A stretch of 21,394 nucleotides of DNA from Thermoplasmata archaeon (GTDB taxonomy: Archaea > Thermoplasmatota > Thermoplasmata > Lutacidiplasmatales > UBA184), in the NCBI GenBank assembly GCA_022750355.1, contig JAKIVW010000011.1, positions 1-21,394 of the forward strand, in the 5' to 3' direction. Positions 6,942-14,340 of this stretch are shown here, piece after piece. Positions within the stretch are counted from its first letter, which is position 1, and every line of letters begins with the position of its first letter. The position numbers were made by a program, and so were the translations under genes. Under the pieces are notes generated by a model. That model was not told the origin of the DNA, searched no databases, and was given only the letters and a program-made list of their open reading frames with translations.

Positions 6942-9545
6942 CTACTCCTCGGGGGGGCTTACGCCCGGCTGTTCGCTCGGGGCCGTCCCGGCCCCTCGGG
7001 CCCGGGCATTCGTAGTAGGCCCGAGCGTCCAGACCTGGGCTTGATCGGGCCCGAGCCCCAGATCGAGCAGGGTGGCCCGGATGCGTCGCGCCCGTCGGGC
7101 GTCTCCCACCAGAAATAGGGCGAACGCCCCCCGGGCCTTCGCCTTCGACCAGCCGCGTCGAATGCGTTCGGGGCGCAGCGCACCGGAGACCTCCGCCTCG
7201 AGGTGCACGTCCCGTCCGGAGAAGCAACGCCAGGCCCAACCGCCCCGCACGGAATCGAGCGTGCGCGCGACATCCGCCGGGACGGTCCTCGGGGTGCTAC
7301 CCAACTGACGGAACAGGGCGTCGGGGAGGGTGGTGTCGAATCGCCCCTGACGGAGGATCTCGATCGCATGGCCCTTGCGGGCGAATACTCGGAATGCGCG
7401 AAGGAGCAGCGCCCGGTGTTCGGCGCTTTCGGAGACCGCTCCGGTCGAGGTTCCGAGTCCGACCCGCTGCTCTCCCGCGCTCGTGAGCCGGACCGCCCCC
7501 GGTGCCGTCGCGCATTCCGGCCCGCGCTCGAGACGAGCCCAAGCGCGTTCGAGTTCCGCGGCATCGACCGGCGCTCCCGCGAGTCGGGCGGCGGCGGGAA
7601 CGACGCTGGCCGGGGCGAGCGGCGATCCGCGCTCCTCCGCCGCGAGAACGGCGAGCAGGACGCGTTCGACCGACTCCTCCTCCGGTCCGGTGGAGGGCCC
7701 GGTCGAGAGGACCCCGAACTCGGCCCGCGTCCGTGCGACTCCGTCCGCCCAGCTTCGTCCTCCCGGTTCGCACGTCGGCACCGCGGCCGGCAGCCACCGG
7801 GGCGATCCCGAATGCGGGTCCAGGACGACGGCGACCCCCGTGGGCAGGGAGGCCAACAGCTCCGGCCCGGCCGCCGCCGGGATTCCCAGCCAACTCCCCA
7901 CCTGGGCCGCGCTCGCCGACGGGGTGCGGAACGCGATGAAGGTCGCAGCAGCCCCGGCGGCCGCGGCGCGCAGCTCCGGGGAGAGTCGGTCCGGGTATTG
8001 GGTTGCGACGATCGCCTCGAGTCCGAACTTCCGACTGTCGGAGAGGATCTCCGACACCAATCGAGGGGGGAATCCCTGCACCTCATCCAACACCAGGAGC
8101 ACCGGCATTCGAGCGGAGTCGTGCGACGCCCTTCCGACCAGCCCCAGGTACAGCCGCCCCAGCACGAGGGTCGCTGCGAATCCGGCCGCCTCCGGGCCGA
8201 GCGTCGCGACCGGGAGGCGGATGAGTACGGAGCGCCCCTCCCCGACGAGTCGTTCCACCTCGAGCCCGCCGTCCGGAGGGGCCAACAGCTCGGCCAGCTC
8301 CGGGACGAGGACGACCTTGGAGAGACGGGTCGCGGCGGACCAGAGGAACTCCGGGTTCCGGCGGACGATCGGCCCCAGCTCCTCCAGGAATCGAGCCGTC
8401 GCGGGCCGGTGGGTCTCGAGCAACGCGGCTTCCCGCCGCCGAGCGTCCGTCAGGAGCGCGTAGAGGTCGAGCAGCGTGCCACCGGATTCGAGCACCAACC
8501 GCGAGAAGGTGTCGAAGATCCGTTCGAGACGGAATCCCCAGGCGAGGTCCGCGCCGTCCGGGCTGAGGCGCTTCACGGCGGCGACGAAATGGGCGGCGGC
8601 GCGGTCGACCGACGGCCCGGCGCTAACGAGGCCCGCGATGCCCGCCACGGGCCGCACTCCGGCGTCGACCGCCACCACCCACTCCCGTCGGGTCGGCGGG
8701 AGGCTGGCGAGGACGGCGGGTGCCAGATCACCGTGGAGGTCGAGCACGACCGCGGTCCGTCCACCGGCGATCGCACGCACCGCGCGGTCGGCGAGATGGG
8801 TCGTCTTACCGGTGCCCGACGCGCCGAAAACGACGGTGTGTCCCTCCGGCGCCGAGACGGAAGATTCCAGGTCCTGGAATCCGACCTCCGGAGTTCGCTC
8901 GAGGAGGTGGGGAGGGAGCGGCGTCCACGCCCTCCGCGGGATCGTACGGATCCCCGTTCGTCCCCAGTCCCTCCGGGCGCCGGATCCCGCCGCACCGATC
9001 GTCGCAGGGATCCCGGTCCCCCGAACCCAGTCCGCGAGAAGTCGCGCCGAGACCACGTCGAAGAGGCGGTCCGCGCACTCCCGATCTCGAGCCGCGATGC
9101 GGAACCGCACGGCCACGAAGATGCGTCCGTCACCGGAATGACTCCAGAGCACCTGGATTGCGGCCCATCCCCCGACCGCGCGGCACCAGGATAGGGCGGG
9201 ATGGGCGGGCGGGAACGACGGCGGGGCGACCCGTGCCGGTGGCTCGCTCCCCAAGGGTTGGAGGATCCCAAATCGCTCTCGCGAACGAATCGGGGGCTCC
9301 GCCGGAGCGCGGGAAAATCCTCCCACCGTGGCTCGTACGCCAGGGAGTACCACGATCCCCGGGCTCCCCAACAGGTGGGCCGGCCGCACTCCGATGCGCG
9401 GGGGCGGTCCGGCGAAGGTGGTCTCGTACGCCACCCCCGCCGGAGGTTCGGCACCGGCGAGCGCCTGCGCGAGCGCGCGGTACAACAGGCGACGTGACGA
9501 GAATCCCCCCGAGACACGGACCCCCGCGACATCAGTCTCGCGCAC
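6942..9545 (-). CDS. HerA/VirD4-TraG-like P-loop ATPase with winged-helix and possible nuclease-like C-terminal domains
   Basis: An 867-residue protein. From its start at GTG 9545 the Walker A motif is GASGTGKTT (241-249), followed by VLDLHGDL (267-274), Walker B LLVLDEVQGF (483-492) and ATQYPDRLS (514-522). This order is that of the HerA/FtsK/VirD4 DNA-pump ATPases. The ~230-residue N-terminal part contains an alpha/beta domain (RIFVAVRFRI). Residues about 627-712 resemble a winged helix ending LTSAGE. Residues 741-830 (PDA, then HLEAEVS with E783/E785, then K801/K803, then ALFLVGD) resemble a PD-(D/E)xK fold; this is inference. GTG 9545 is preferred over the longer frame because GGAGAAGG precedes it and it overlaps the upstream stop. 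The likely role is DNA translocation or mobilisation; no relaxase or pilus gene is nearby. Confidence 0.8.
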   Translation of the reverse strand: MRETDVAGVRVSGGFSSRRLLYRALAQALAGAEPPAGVAYETTFAGPPPRIGVRPAHLLGSPGIVVLPGVRATVGGFSRAPAEPPIRSRERFGILQPLGSEPPARVAPPSFPPAHPALSWCRAVGGWAAIQVLWSHSGDGRIFVAVRFRIAARDRECADRLFDVVSARLLADWVRGTGIPATIGAAGSGARRDWGRTGIRTIPRRAWTPLPPHLLERTPEVGFQDLESSVSAPEGHTVVFGASGTGKTTHLADRAVRAIAGGRTAVVLDLHGDLAPAVLASLPPTRREWVVAVDAGVRPVAGIAGLVSAGPSVDRAAAHFVAAVKRLSPDGADLAWGFRLERIFDTFSRLVLESGGTLLDLYALLTDARRREAALLETHRPATARFLEELGPIVRRNPEFLWSAATRLSKVVLVPELAELLAPPDGGLEVERLVGEGRSVLIRLPVATLGPEAAGFAATLVLGRLYLGLVGRASHDSARMPVLLVLDEVQGFPPRLVSEILSDSRKFGLEAIVATQYPDRLSPELRAAAAGAAATFIAFRTPSASAAQVGSWLGIPAAAGPELLASLPTGVAVVLDPHSGSPRWLPAAVPTCEPGGRSWADGVARTRAEFGVLSTGPSTGPEEESVERVLLAVLAAEERGSPLAPASVVPAAARLAGAPVDAAELERAWARLERGPECATAPGAVRLTSAGEQRVGLGTSTGAVSESAEHRALLLRAFRVFARKGHAIEILRQGRFDTTLPDALFRQLGSTPRTVPADVARTLDSVRGGWAWRCFSGRDVHLEAEVSGALRPERIRRGWSKAKARGAFALFLVGDARRARRIRATLLDLGLGPDQAQVWTLGPTTNARARGAGTAPSEQPGVSPPEE

Positions 9546-9834
9546 CGGAACCTTCTCGGACACTCCGAACGAGTCGGGCGATCTCCTGCTCGAGCGCAAG
9601 GAGACCCTGTTCGCGCGCGAACGCGATCAGAACGCGGGTGGCTACGAGGTGGGAGACGGCGCGGTCGTACTCCCAGAGGCGGACGTGCCAGAGCAGTCGC
9701 CCGTCCGGGAACAGGAAGAGTCGGGCGACGGGTCGATACGGTCCGGCAATCGGCAGACGTACGGTACCGATGCGGAGGACGTTGCGGGTCGGTCGGCGAG
9801 GAACGAGTTCGACCGGGGCGGCAGGGGCGCTCAT
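9532..9834 (-). CDS. Small protein of unknown function upstream of the ATPase
   Basis: About 100 residues: strands around residues 15-55 (RLFLFPDGRLLWHVRLWEYD) followed by two helices rich in Ala, Arg and Leu ending in LVRSVREGS. No signal peptide, membrane segment or cysteine. The end overlaps the ATPase start by 14 bases, so the two are probably co-translated and the protein may be an ATPase partner. The ATG at 9834 is used here. A TTG at 9846, four residues longer, has a better-spaced GGAGG and is a genuine alternative. No TATA-like box is evident just upstream, so the promoter may lie further back in the 9835-10562 region. I do not recognise the family. Confidence 0.6.
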   Translation of the reverse strand: MSAPAAPVELVPRRPTRNVLRIGTVRLPIAGPYRPVARLFLFPDGRLLWHVRLWEYDRAVSHLVATRVLIAFAREQGLLALEQEIARLVRSVREGSGARD

Positions 9835-10562
9835 TTTTTTCCACAAATCCCCCCTCCCCCCGGCGGGCCGGCGAGAGTCGGGTGGTTCGCGCGGCGCCCG
9901 CGGGACCCGGGGGTCCCGTCACCGCTCCCCTCGAGCCCGCGCTCGCGGCCGGACCGCCGTGAGCCGAGGGAAGGCGGAGGTCCGGCGGATCGCCGGGAAG
10001 TCGCCTTACGTCGACGCGACGATCCCTACACGGTCGTTCCGCTCAGCCGGTCCGGCCGAGCCTACGCTCGTGCGGGACGACCACGAGGGGCCCTGTCTCC
10101 CTCGCGGTGGCGTCAAACGTTGGGCGGTTGGGCGACGTCGGTGGTTCGCGACGTCAAGCGGGACCGAAGGTCCGGCTCGGGTCGAGACCGAAGTCGCCGA
10201 GGGATCGTGGACGTTCGCGTCGCGGTTCGTCGGTGCTCGGAATCGGATCGCAGGATTCGATGGGAGCGAGGACGGGGGGACGATGCGAGGTCCATGGGGG
10301 TTGGTGACCCCGCGACGGAGGGGTGGGTTATCCCACGGCGGCGCGGACGGAAAATGAACGATGCCCAGAAAAACGGCGCAGAAAATTGGGAGGGAAGAGT
10401 CCCTCGCACGCCTGGGAGACGGTGCTCTCCCACTTGTGGCGATATGGAGGGACCCTTCCGGGGTGGTTGCACTATCGAATCGGCGGTCTAGGTATTTGAG
10501 GGTCGGACGGAGGGGCGCTGAAACGGTCTCCCGCCGGGCGTTCCGCTCGGGGGGAGAAGCGT
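9835..10562. other. Gene-free region with short hairpins
   Basis: No frame here has the third-position GC bias, residue make-up or start signals of neighbouring genes; long open frames in both directions give Arg/Pro/Ser-rich products typical of shadows. Content seen: a C-tract at 9846-9861, a GC-rich half to about 10300, then an A-rich patch (10350-10390) between three perfect hairpins (10323-10336, 10390-10405, 10413-10432), and an AT-rich GGTATTTGAG near 10491-10500 that could be a promoter element. No tRNA, RNase P core or CRISPR pattern was found. Confidence 0.6.
10323..10432. other. Cluster of three perfect hairpins, candidate structured RNA or regulatory DNA
   Basis: GTGGG-TTAT-CCCAC (10323-10336), GAGGGA-AGAG-TCCCTC (10390-10405) and TGGGAGA-CGGTGC-TCTCCCA (10413-10432) are perfect stems of five, six and seven pairs within 110 bases. 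An A-rich linker separates the first two. No coding frame covers them convincingly. No terminator-like T run follows. Confidence 0.4.
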
Positions 10563-11048
10563 CTACCGTCCGCGGCCGGTCGCGCTCTCCGCGATGACGA
10601 CCCGAGGCAACTCGCCCTGGATCGCGGGAGGTCGACGGGTCGACGCCGCCGCGCGAGCGCTCGCCTGGGTGCGGGAAAGGACCCACCGCTCCCCCCACGC
10701 ACGGAGTTCCCGGGCGGCCGGCGCGAGGCCGAGACCCATATCGGTGAGGGAGTACACGACCGAGAACGGTCGGGTGCTCACGACGGTGCGCTGAACGACG
10801 CCCTGGTTCTCGAGGAACTTCAAAGTCGCGCTGAGCGTCTTGGCGTTCAGATGCGAATTGGATTTCAGGATCTCGCTGAACCGCTGGGGTCCATCGAGGA
10901 GCCGGTGGACGATGGCGAGGCGCCATTCGGTGCCGATGACCCCGATCGCGGCGAGCACCGGGCACAGCCCGCGGCTCTCCGACGATTCACAGTCATCCGA
11001 AGCCGCGCCGGTATGGGCCGCGGGGTGACGGGCTCGAGTAGCCTCCAT
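10563..11048 (-). CDS. HxlR-family winged-helix transcriptional regulator
   Basis: The 161-residue protein carries the family core from LCPVLAAIGVIGTEWRLAI (28-46), with the conserved N-terminal cysteine C29. The recognition helix region HLNAKTLSATLKFLENQGVV (66-85) and the wing RPFSVVYSLTDMG (93-105) follow, then LRAWGERW. HxlR proteins are dimeric DNA-binding regulators, often responding to electrophiles or redox through that cysteine, and commonly repress themselves or a divergent gene. The ATG at 11048 has a TATA-like box (11081-11088) 36-37 bases upstream and GAGAGG four bases before it. An inverted repeat over the promoter suggests autoregulation. The C-terminal ~35 residues are basic, low-complexity and probably disordered. 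Confidence 0.9.
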   Translation of the reverse strand: MEATRARHPAAHTGAASDDCESSESRGLCPVLAAIGVIGTEWRLAIVHRLLDGPQRFSEILKSNSHLNAKTLSATLKFLENQGVVQRTVVSTRPFSVVYSLTDMGLGLAPAARELRAWGERWVLSRTQASARAAASTRRPPAIQGELPRVVIAESATGRGR

Positions 11049-11080
11049 GGAACCTCTCGGTCCGATTAGGACGCAACTCC

Positions 11081-11088
11081 ATTTATAG
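11081..11088 (-). promoter_or_regulatory. TATA box of the HxlR-family gene
   Basis: Read on the minus strand it is CTATAAAT, a close match to the archaeal TATA consensus. It is spaced to start transcription about ten bases before the ATG at 11048. Confidence 0.7.
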
Positions 11089-11121
11089 TTACTGTATGGA
11101 AGTAAGTAAACATTGGTAACT
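11087..11121. promoter_or_regulatory. Candidate HxlR operator
   Basis: The inverted repeat AGTTAC (11087-11092) / GTAACT (11116-11121) brackets an AT-rich centre containing GTAAGTAAAC and abuts the TATA box of the HxlR gene. A dimeric regulator bound here would compete with or block transcription-factor assembly. The site is assigned by position and symmetry only. Confidence 0.45.
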
Positions 11122-11197
11122 CGCCATCGACTCCGGCATACTCCGGGGTCGTTGTCGTGCGCGAGTACGTTTTCTCCGACCTCGCCCGTCCGAGCGT

Positions 11198-11812
11198 GTG
11201 ACCTTGCGCCCGAGGGAAGTCGAGTTGATGGTCGAGCGGCCGTCGACCGCCGACGGGTCCGGTGAGCGCGTCCACTTGGTCGCTCGTTTCGAGGTGGCCG
11301 CGGGGGCGGACGGGCCCTCTCCCCAGGACCTCGCGCAGGCGCTCGACCGGCTCCGGGCCGACCTCGACACCCTCGTGGGACCTTCGCCCGGCCCTTCACC
11401 GGCCGCTCGCCCGGACCGCGATCTGGCCGAGTTGGTCGACACGTATCATCCCCGTCAACGCCAGCTCATCGACCTGCTCCGGGACGAAGGGGGACTGACG
11501 GTCGGGGAGCACGAACTTCTGGTCGAATATCTGGCGGGCGCGAAGACCTCCCCGCCTCGGTCCGCGCCCGTGATGCCGATGGTGGACGCACCTCTCGCCG
11601 CGGCGCCGATCCTGGCCGAACGCCTTCCCGACCGCGCCCGCCCCGTACCCGAGCTGCTCCGGACGTTCCAGATCGAATCCCTCCGGCAAGCCGGAGCGGT
11701 CCGCGCGCGTCGCCAGATCTCCTTCGAGGAGTACATGGCGCTGAAGCGCCACTTTGAGAGCCGGCCCGAGGGGACCGACGGTCGCGCCACCGGCGCGGGG
11801 CCGACGTCCTAG
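11198..11812 (+). CDS. Unknown protein with two SHOCT-like segments
   Basis: 204 residues, acidic to neutral, with no signal peptide or membrane helix. Residues 86-114 (RQLIDLLRDEGGLTVGEHEL and on) and 151-187 (ending ISFEEYMALKRHFE) both show the pattern of two short helices around a Gly-x-Ile/Leu-x-x-x-E turn. This is the pattern of SHOCT domains, short oligomerisation or C-terminal helical hairpins. A Pro/Ala-rich linker separates them, and the first 60 residues look like a small alpha/beta unit. GTG 11198 is the only start before the conserved-looking part, with GTACGTTTTC about 29 bases upstream as a possible TATA element. It lies divergent from the HxlR gene, sharing its regulatory gap, and converges on the kinase-like gene with overlapping stops. 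Function unknown. Confidence 0.7.
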   Translation: MTLRPREVELMVERPSTADGSGERVHLVARFEVAAGADGPSPQDLAQALDRLRADLDTLVGPSPGPSPAARPDRDLAELVDTYHPRQRQLIDLLRDEGGLTVGEHELLVEYLAGAKTSPPRSAPVMPMVDAPLAAAPILAERLPDRARPVPELLRTFQIESLRQAGAVRARRQISFEEYMALKRHFESRPEGTDGRATGAGPTS

Positions 11813-13140
11813 GTCCCGGATCCCGCCGCGGTCGGGAGACCGCACAGCGCGACGGCGAGGAGGCCGACGTCGGTGATCCCGCCCCGCATCGGCAACGCCC
11901 GCGCCCGGTTGGGGCGGACCCTCGCTTTCGGGTCGGTCGACGGGCCGAAGACCGCCGCCGGGGGAAACGCGGCCGACCCGATCGCCCCGGCGGTTCGATA
12001 GAGACCCACGCTCATCTCCCGCCGGCGCAGGAGCGACGACGCCCGATTGAGGAACGCCCCCAGCGCCGGGCCCTCATCGACCCCCTCGAGCAGATCGAGG
12101 GTCGTCATCGCGAACACCGCCACTCCCTTGGTGCGACTTTCGGTCGTCAGCTGTTCGGCCGCGATGAGCTCCCCGGCCCGCGCCATGAAGGTCTCGGCGG
12201 CGGCCTCCGGAGACTCCCGTATCTCGAGAAATCCGAGTCGGCTCGTCCACCCCCGGTCGAAGACGGCGTCGGCGGCGGCCCGCAGTCCGTCCGACGGGGC
12301 CGCGACGAGGACGGGGCGGGCGACCCGGGGCGGGATCGGAAGCGCGGCCGCGCCGGGCGTCAGGCGGTCGAGGACCGGACCCGGAAGGGAGGAGGCGAGT
12401 CCGCATCGCTCGAGGACCGCCCGCGCTTCGGTTCGTTCGGCGACGGAAGGTGCGTCGATCGGTCCGCCCCCGACCAGTCCGGCCCCGTCCCCCCGGTCGA
12501 CGACGAACGTGGCGAGGTCGACCCGATGGGCGGCGGCCCCGATCCGGCCGCCGACTCCGCCCTCCCCGAGGGTCCGCGCGAGCAGGGCGACCTCGCGACC
12601 GACCGCCCCCGCGGAAGCGGCGGTCCCCAGCAGCCGGGCGAACTCCTCGGGAAGGATCCCGGGGGGAGGCACGCACAGCGCCCTCAACGCACCGGGGGAG
12701 ACGAAGAGCAGCAGCAGGTCCTGCGGTCCGAGCTCCTCCGCGATCTCGGTCACGGCCTGGACCACCTCGGTGGCCTTCCCGAAACCGGGGAGCCCCGGCG
12801 GAACGATCACGCCCCGGAACGGGAGTTCTTCGGGAACGGGTTCGGGTCCGGCGAGGAAACCTTGCGTGAGGCGATCCCCGAAGACGTGCAACGCCGCGAG
12901 CGCCATCGAACCGGAGGCGTTCCCGAGGGCGACGAACGCGACCTGGCGATACCGGGTGTCGGCGACGAACCGGTTACCGACCCGGACCACGCCCTCCTCG
13001 CGGCGCAGCGCGAAGCGGACGGACCGGTACGCGTCGGCGGCCGTGACCGCGGCCTGGAACCCGGTCCGGTGGATCGGGTCCGGTCCCTTGGGCTCGGGGG
13101 TCTCTGGGGGGAACGGGTCCCAGGGGAACTGGCCGATCAC
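11809..13140 (-). CDS. Glycerate 2-kinase (MOFRL/DUF4147)-family protein lacking signature residues, probable pseudoenzyme
   Basis: 443 residues, matching the overall length and order of class-II glycerate kinases: the N-terminal AAVTAADAYRSVRFALR helix, a Rossmann-like start VAFVALGNASGSMALAA (68-84), LLLLFVSPGALRAL (142-155) and a terminal RGGITDVGLLAVALCG. Active members read G-x-G-K-A, S-G-G-G-S-A-L and V-R-K-H-L-S at these points. Here the lysine is Asn 74, the glycine loop is SPGALRAL, and the RKH block is replaced by LLARTL. The protein is intact and open, so it is a diverged homologue rather than a decayed gene. GTG 13140, with GGTGAG seven bases before it, is chosen over TTG 13167. 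It is last in the SoxA/SoxB-like operon, 55 bases after the FAD gene. Confidence 0.6.
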   Translation of the reverse strand: MIGQFPWDPFPPETPEPKGPDPIHRTGFQAAVTAADAYRSVRFALRREEGVVRVGNRFVADTRYRQVAFVALGNASGSMALAALHVFGDRLTQGFLAGPEPVPEELPFRGVIVPPGLPGFGKATEVVQAVTEIAEELGPQDLLLLFVSPGALRALCVPPPGILPEEFARLLGTAASAGAVGREVALLARTLGEGGVGGRIGAAAHRVDLATFVVDRGDGAGLVGGGPIDAPSVAERTEARAVLERCGLASSLPGPVLDRLTPGAAALPIPPRVARPVLVAAPSDGLRAAADAVFDRGWTSRLGFLEIRESPEAAAETFMARAGELIAAEQLTTESRTKGVAVFAMTTLDLLEGVDEGPALGAFLNRASSLLRRREMSVGLYRTAGAIGSAAFPPAAVFGPSTDPKARVRPNRARALPMRGGITDVGLLAVALCGLPTAAGSGT

Positions 13141-13195
13141 GACGTGCTCACCCGACGCCGGGGACAATAGGATGGCGGAACCCGGCGGCGGCGCG

Positions 13196-14340
13196 TCAGC
13201 CCAGCTGGAGCCGCTCGGCGGTCGAGGGGCGGGCCGGATCGAGGAACCGACCCGGGCCGAACAGGGTTGGGTCGAGGTCGGTCGCTTCGCCCATCACACC
13301 TCGCGCGACGCGGCGCGTCGCGGACGGCGCGAGCATGAACCCATGGCCACCGAACCCGTTGGCATGATAGAACCCCGGAAGGCGCGCGTCCTCCCCGAGG
13401 ATGGGGAAGCCGTCCGGGGTATCGTCATAGAAGCCGGACCAGGCGCGTAGCACTCCGAGCGCGCCGAGCCGGGGGACGAGGCGACACAGTGCCGAGGCCA
13501 TCCGCGGAAGGAACGAAGCCGAGCTCGTCTGGCCCTGCCCGGTCCCGGGAGGGTGGGGAACGGTGAGTCCCCCGACGATCTCGCCCCGCATCGTCTGACT
13601 GAAGTACAGTCCATCGGACGGGCGCACCACCATCGGGTCGAGGAACGGCTTCATCGGTTCGCTCGCCAGGATCTCGTGCCGCGTGGCGTGGTTGGGGACG
13701 TCGAGCCGGACCAACCTCCCGCCGCGTTGACGACCTTCGTCAGTGCGACGGTGCCCCGGGACGTCGGGAGGCCCGTGACCTTCCCGCCGTCGCGGGAAAC
13801 TCCGAGGGCCTCGACCCCGAGGGCCACCTCGACTCCGAGCGCGCGCGCCGCCTCGTACAGGCCCCAGATCGCGGGGAAGGGGTAGAGGGTCCCGTCCGTC
13901 GCGAGATACGTCCCGCCCACCACCGCGCCGGGGGCGATCCCGTCGAGATACCGGCGGACGCCGGCCTCGTCGAGGACCACCGAGCGCAGACCCTCGGAGC
14001 GAACCAGGTCGTGGACCGGTCGAAGCCGGCGGAGGTCCGCATCGGTCTCGGCCAGGAACAGGTAGCCGGTCTGACGGAACCAGATGTTGTATCCGAACTC
14101 CCGACCGAAATGCCGGTACGCGTCCACCGACTCGCGTGCGAGGCGCACCGTCGCCCGAGTCTCCCATTGCTGGCGGACCCCACCTCCGTTCCGTCCGCTC
14201 GCGCCGGACGAGAGGAATCCCCGGTCGACGACCAGGATCGGACCCACGCCCGCGCGGGCGAGGTGGTACGCGGTGTACAACCCGATGATCCCGGCGCCGA
14301 CGATCGCGACCGCGTAATCGGCCCGTCGGAGCGCGCTCAT
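13196..14340 (-). pseudogene. SoxB/DadA-like FAD-dependent amino or imino acid dehydrogenase subunit, frameshifted
   Basis: Two frames together make one ~380-residue DAO-fold flavoprotein. The first frame, from ATG 14340, opens with the FAD-binding VAIVGAGIIGLYTAYHLARA and continues through SGRNGGGVRQQWE to VVNAAGG. The second frame carries NHATRHEILASEPMKPFLD, SGFYDDTPDGFPILGE and the FAD-contacting GFGGHGFMLAPSA. The junction lies between about 13699 and 13726 on the plus strand; going downstream the reading phase shifts by -1. Compared with relatives, about six residues between NAAG and the RHEI block are also missing, so the change looks like a deletion of roughly 16-22 bases rather than a single base. 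The ATG overlaps the upstream SoxA-like stop (ATGA), showing coupled translation. It may be a true pseudogene, a recent mutation or an assembly error. Confidence 0.82.

Noticed and set aside
7203..9194. 663-residue plus-strand open frame opposite the ATPase
   Set aside because: It is antisense to a gene with Walker motifs. Its Arg/Gly/Glu-rich composition is that of a complementary-strand shadow.
9959..10357. Possible plus-strand gene from GTG 9959 (about 130 residues)
   Set aside because: The first ~40 codons have high third-position GC but the rest drops below the level of real neighbours. There is no ribosome site, promoter or recognisable domain.
10340..10490. RNase P RNA core, suggested by GGGAGGGAAGAGTCCC and nearby CAGAAAA segments
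   Set aside because: The GAGGAAAGTCC-type element is not exact and the ACAGAA-like segments lie on the wrong side of it. No P4 pairing could be drawn.
10006..10965. 319-residue minus-strand open frame over the gene-free region and the HxlR gene
   Set aside because: It overlaps the HxlR gene in another frame and encodes an Arg/Pro/Ser-rich sequence typical of a shadow in GC-rich DNA.
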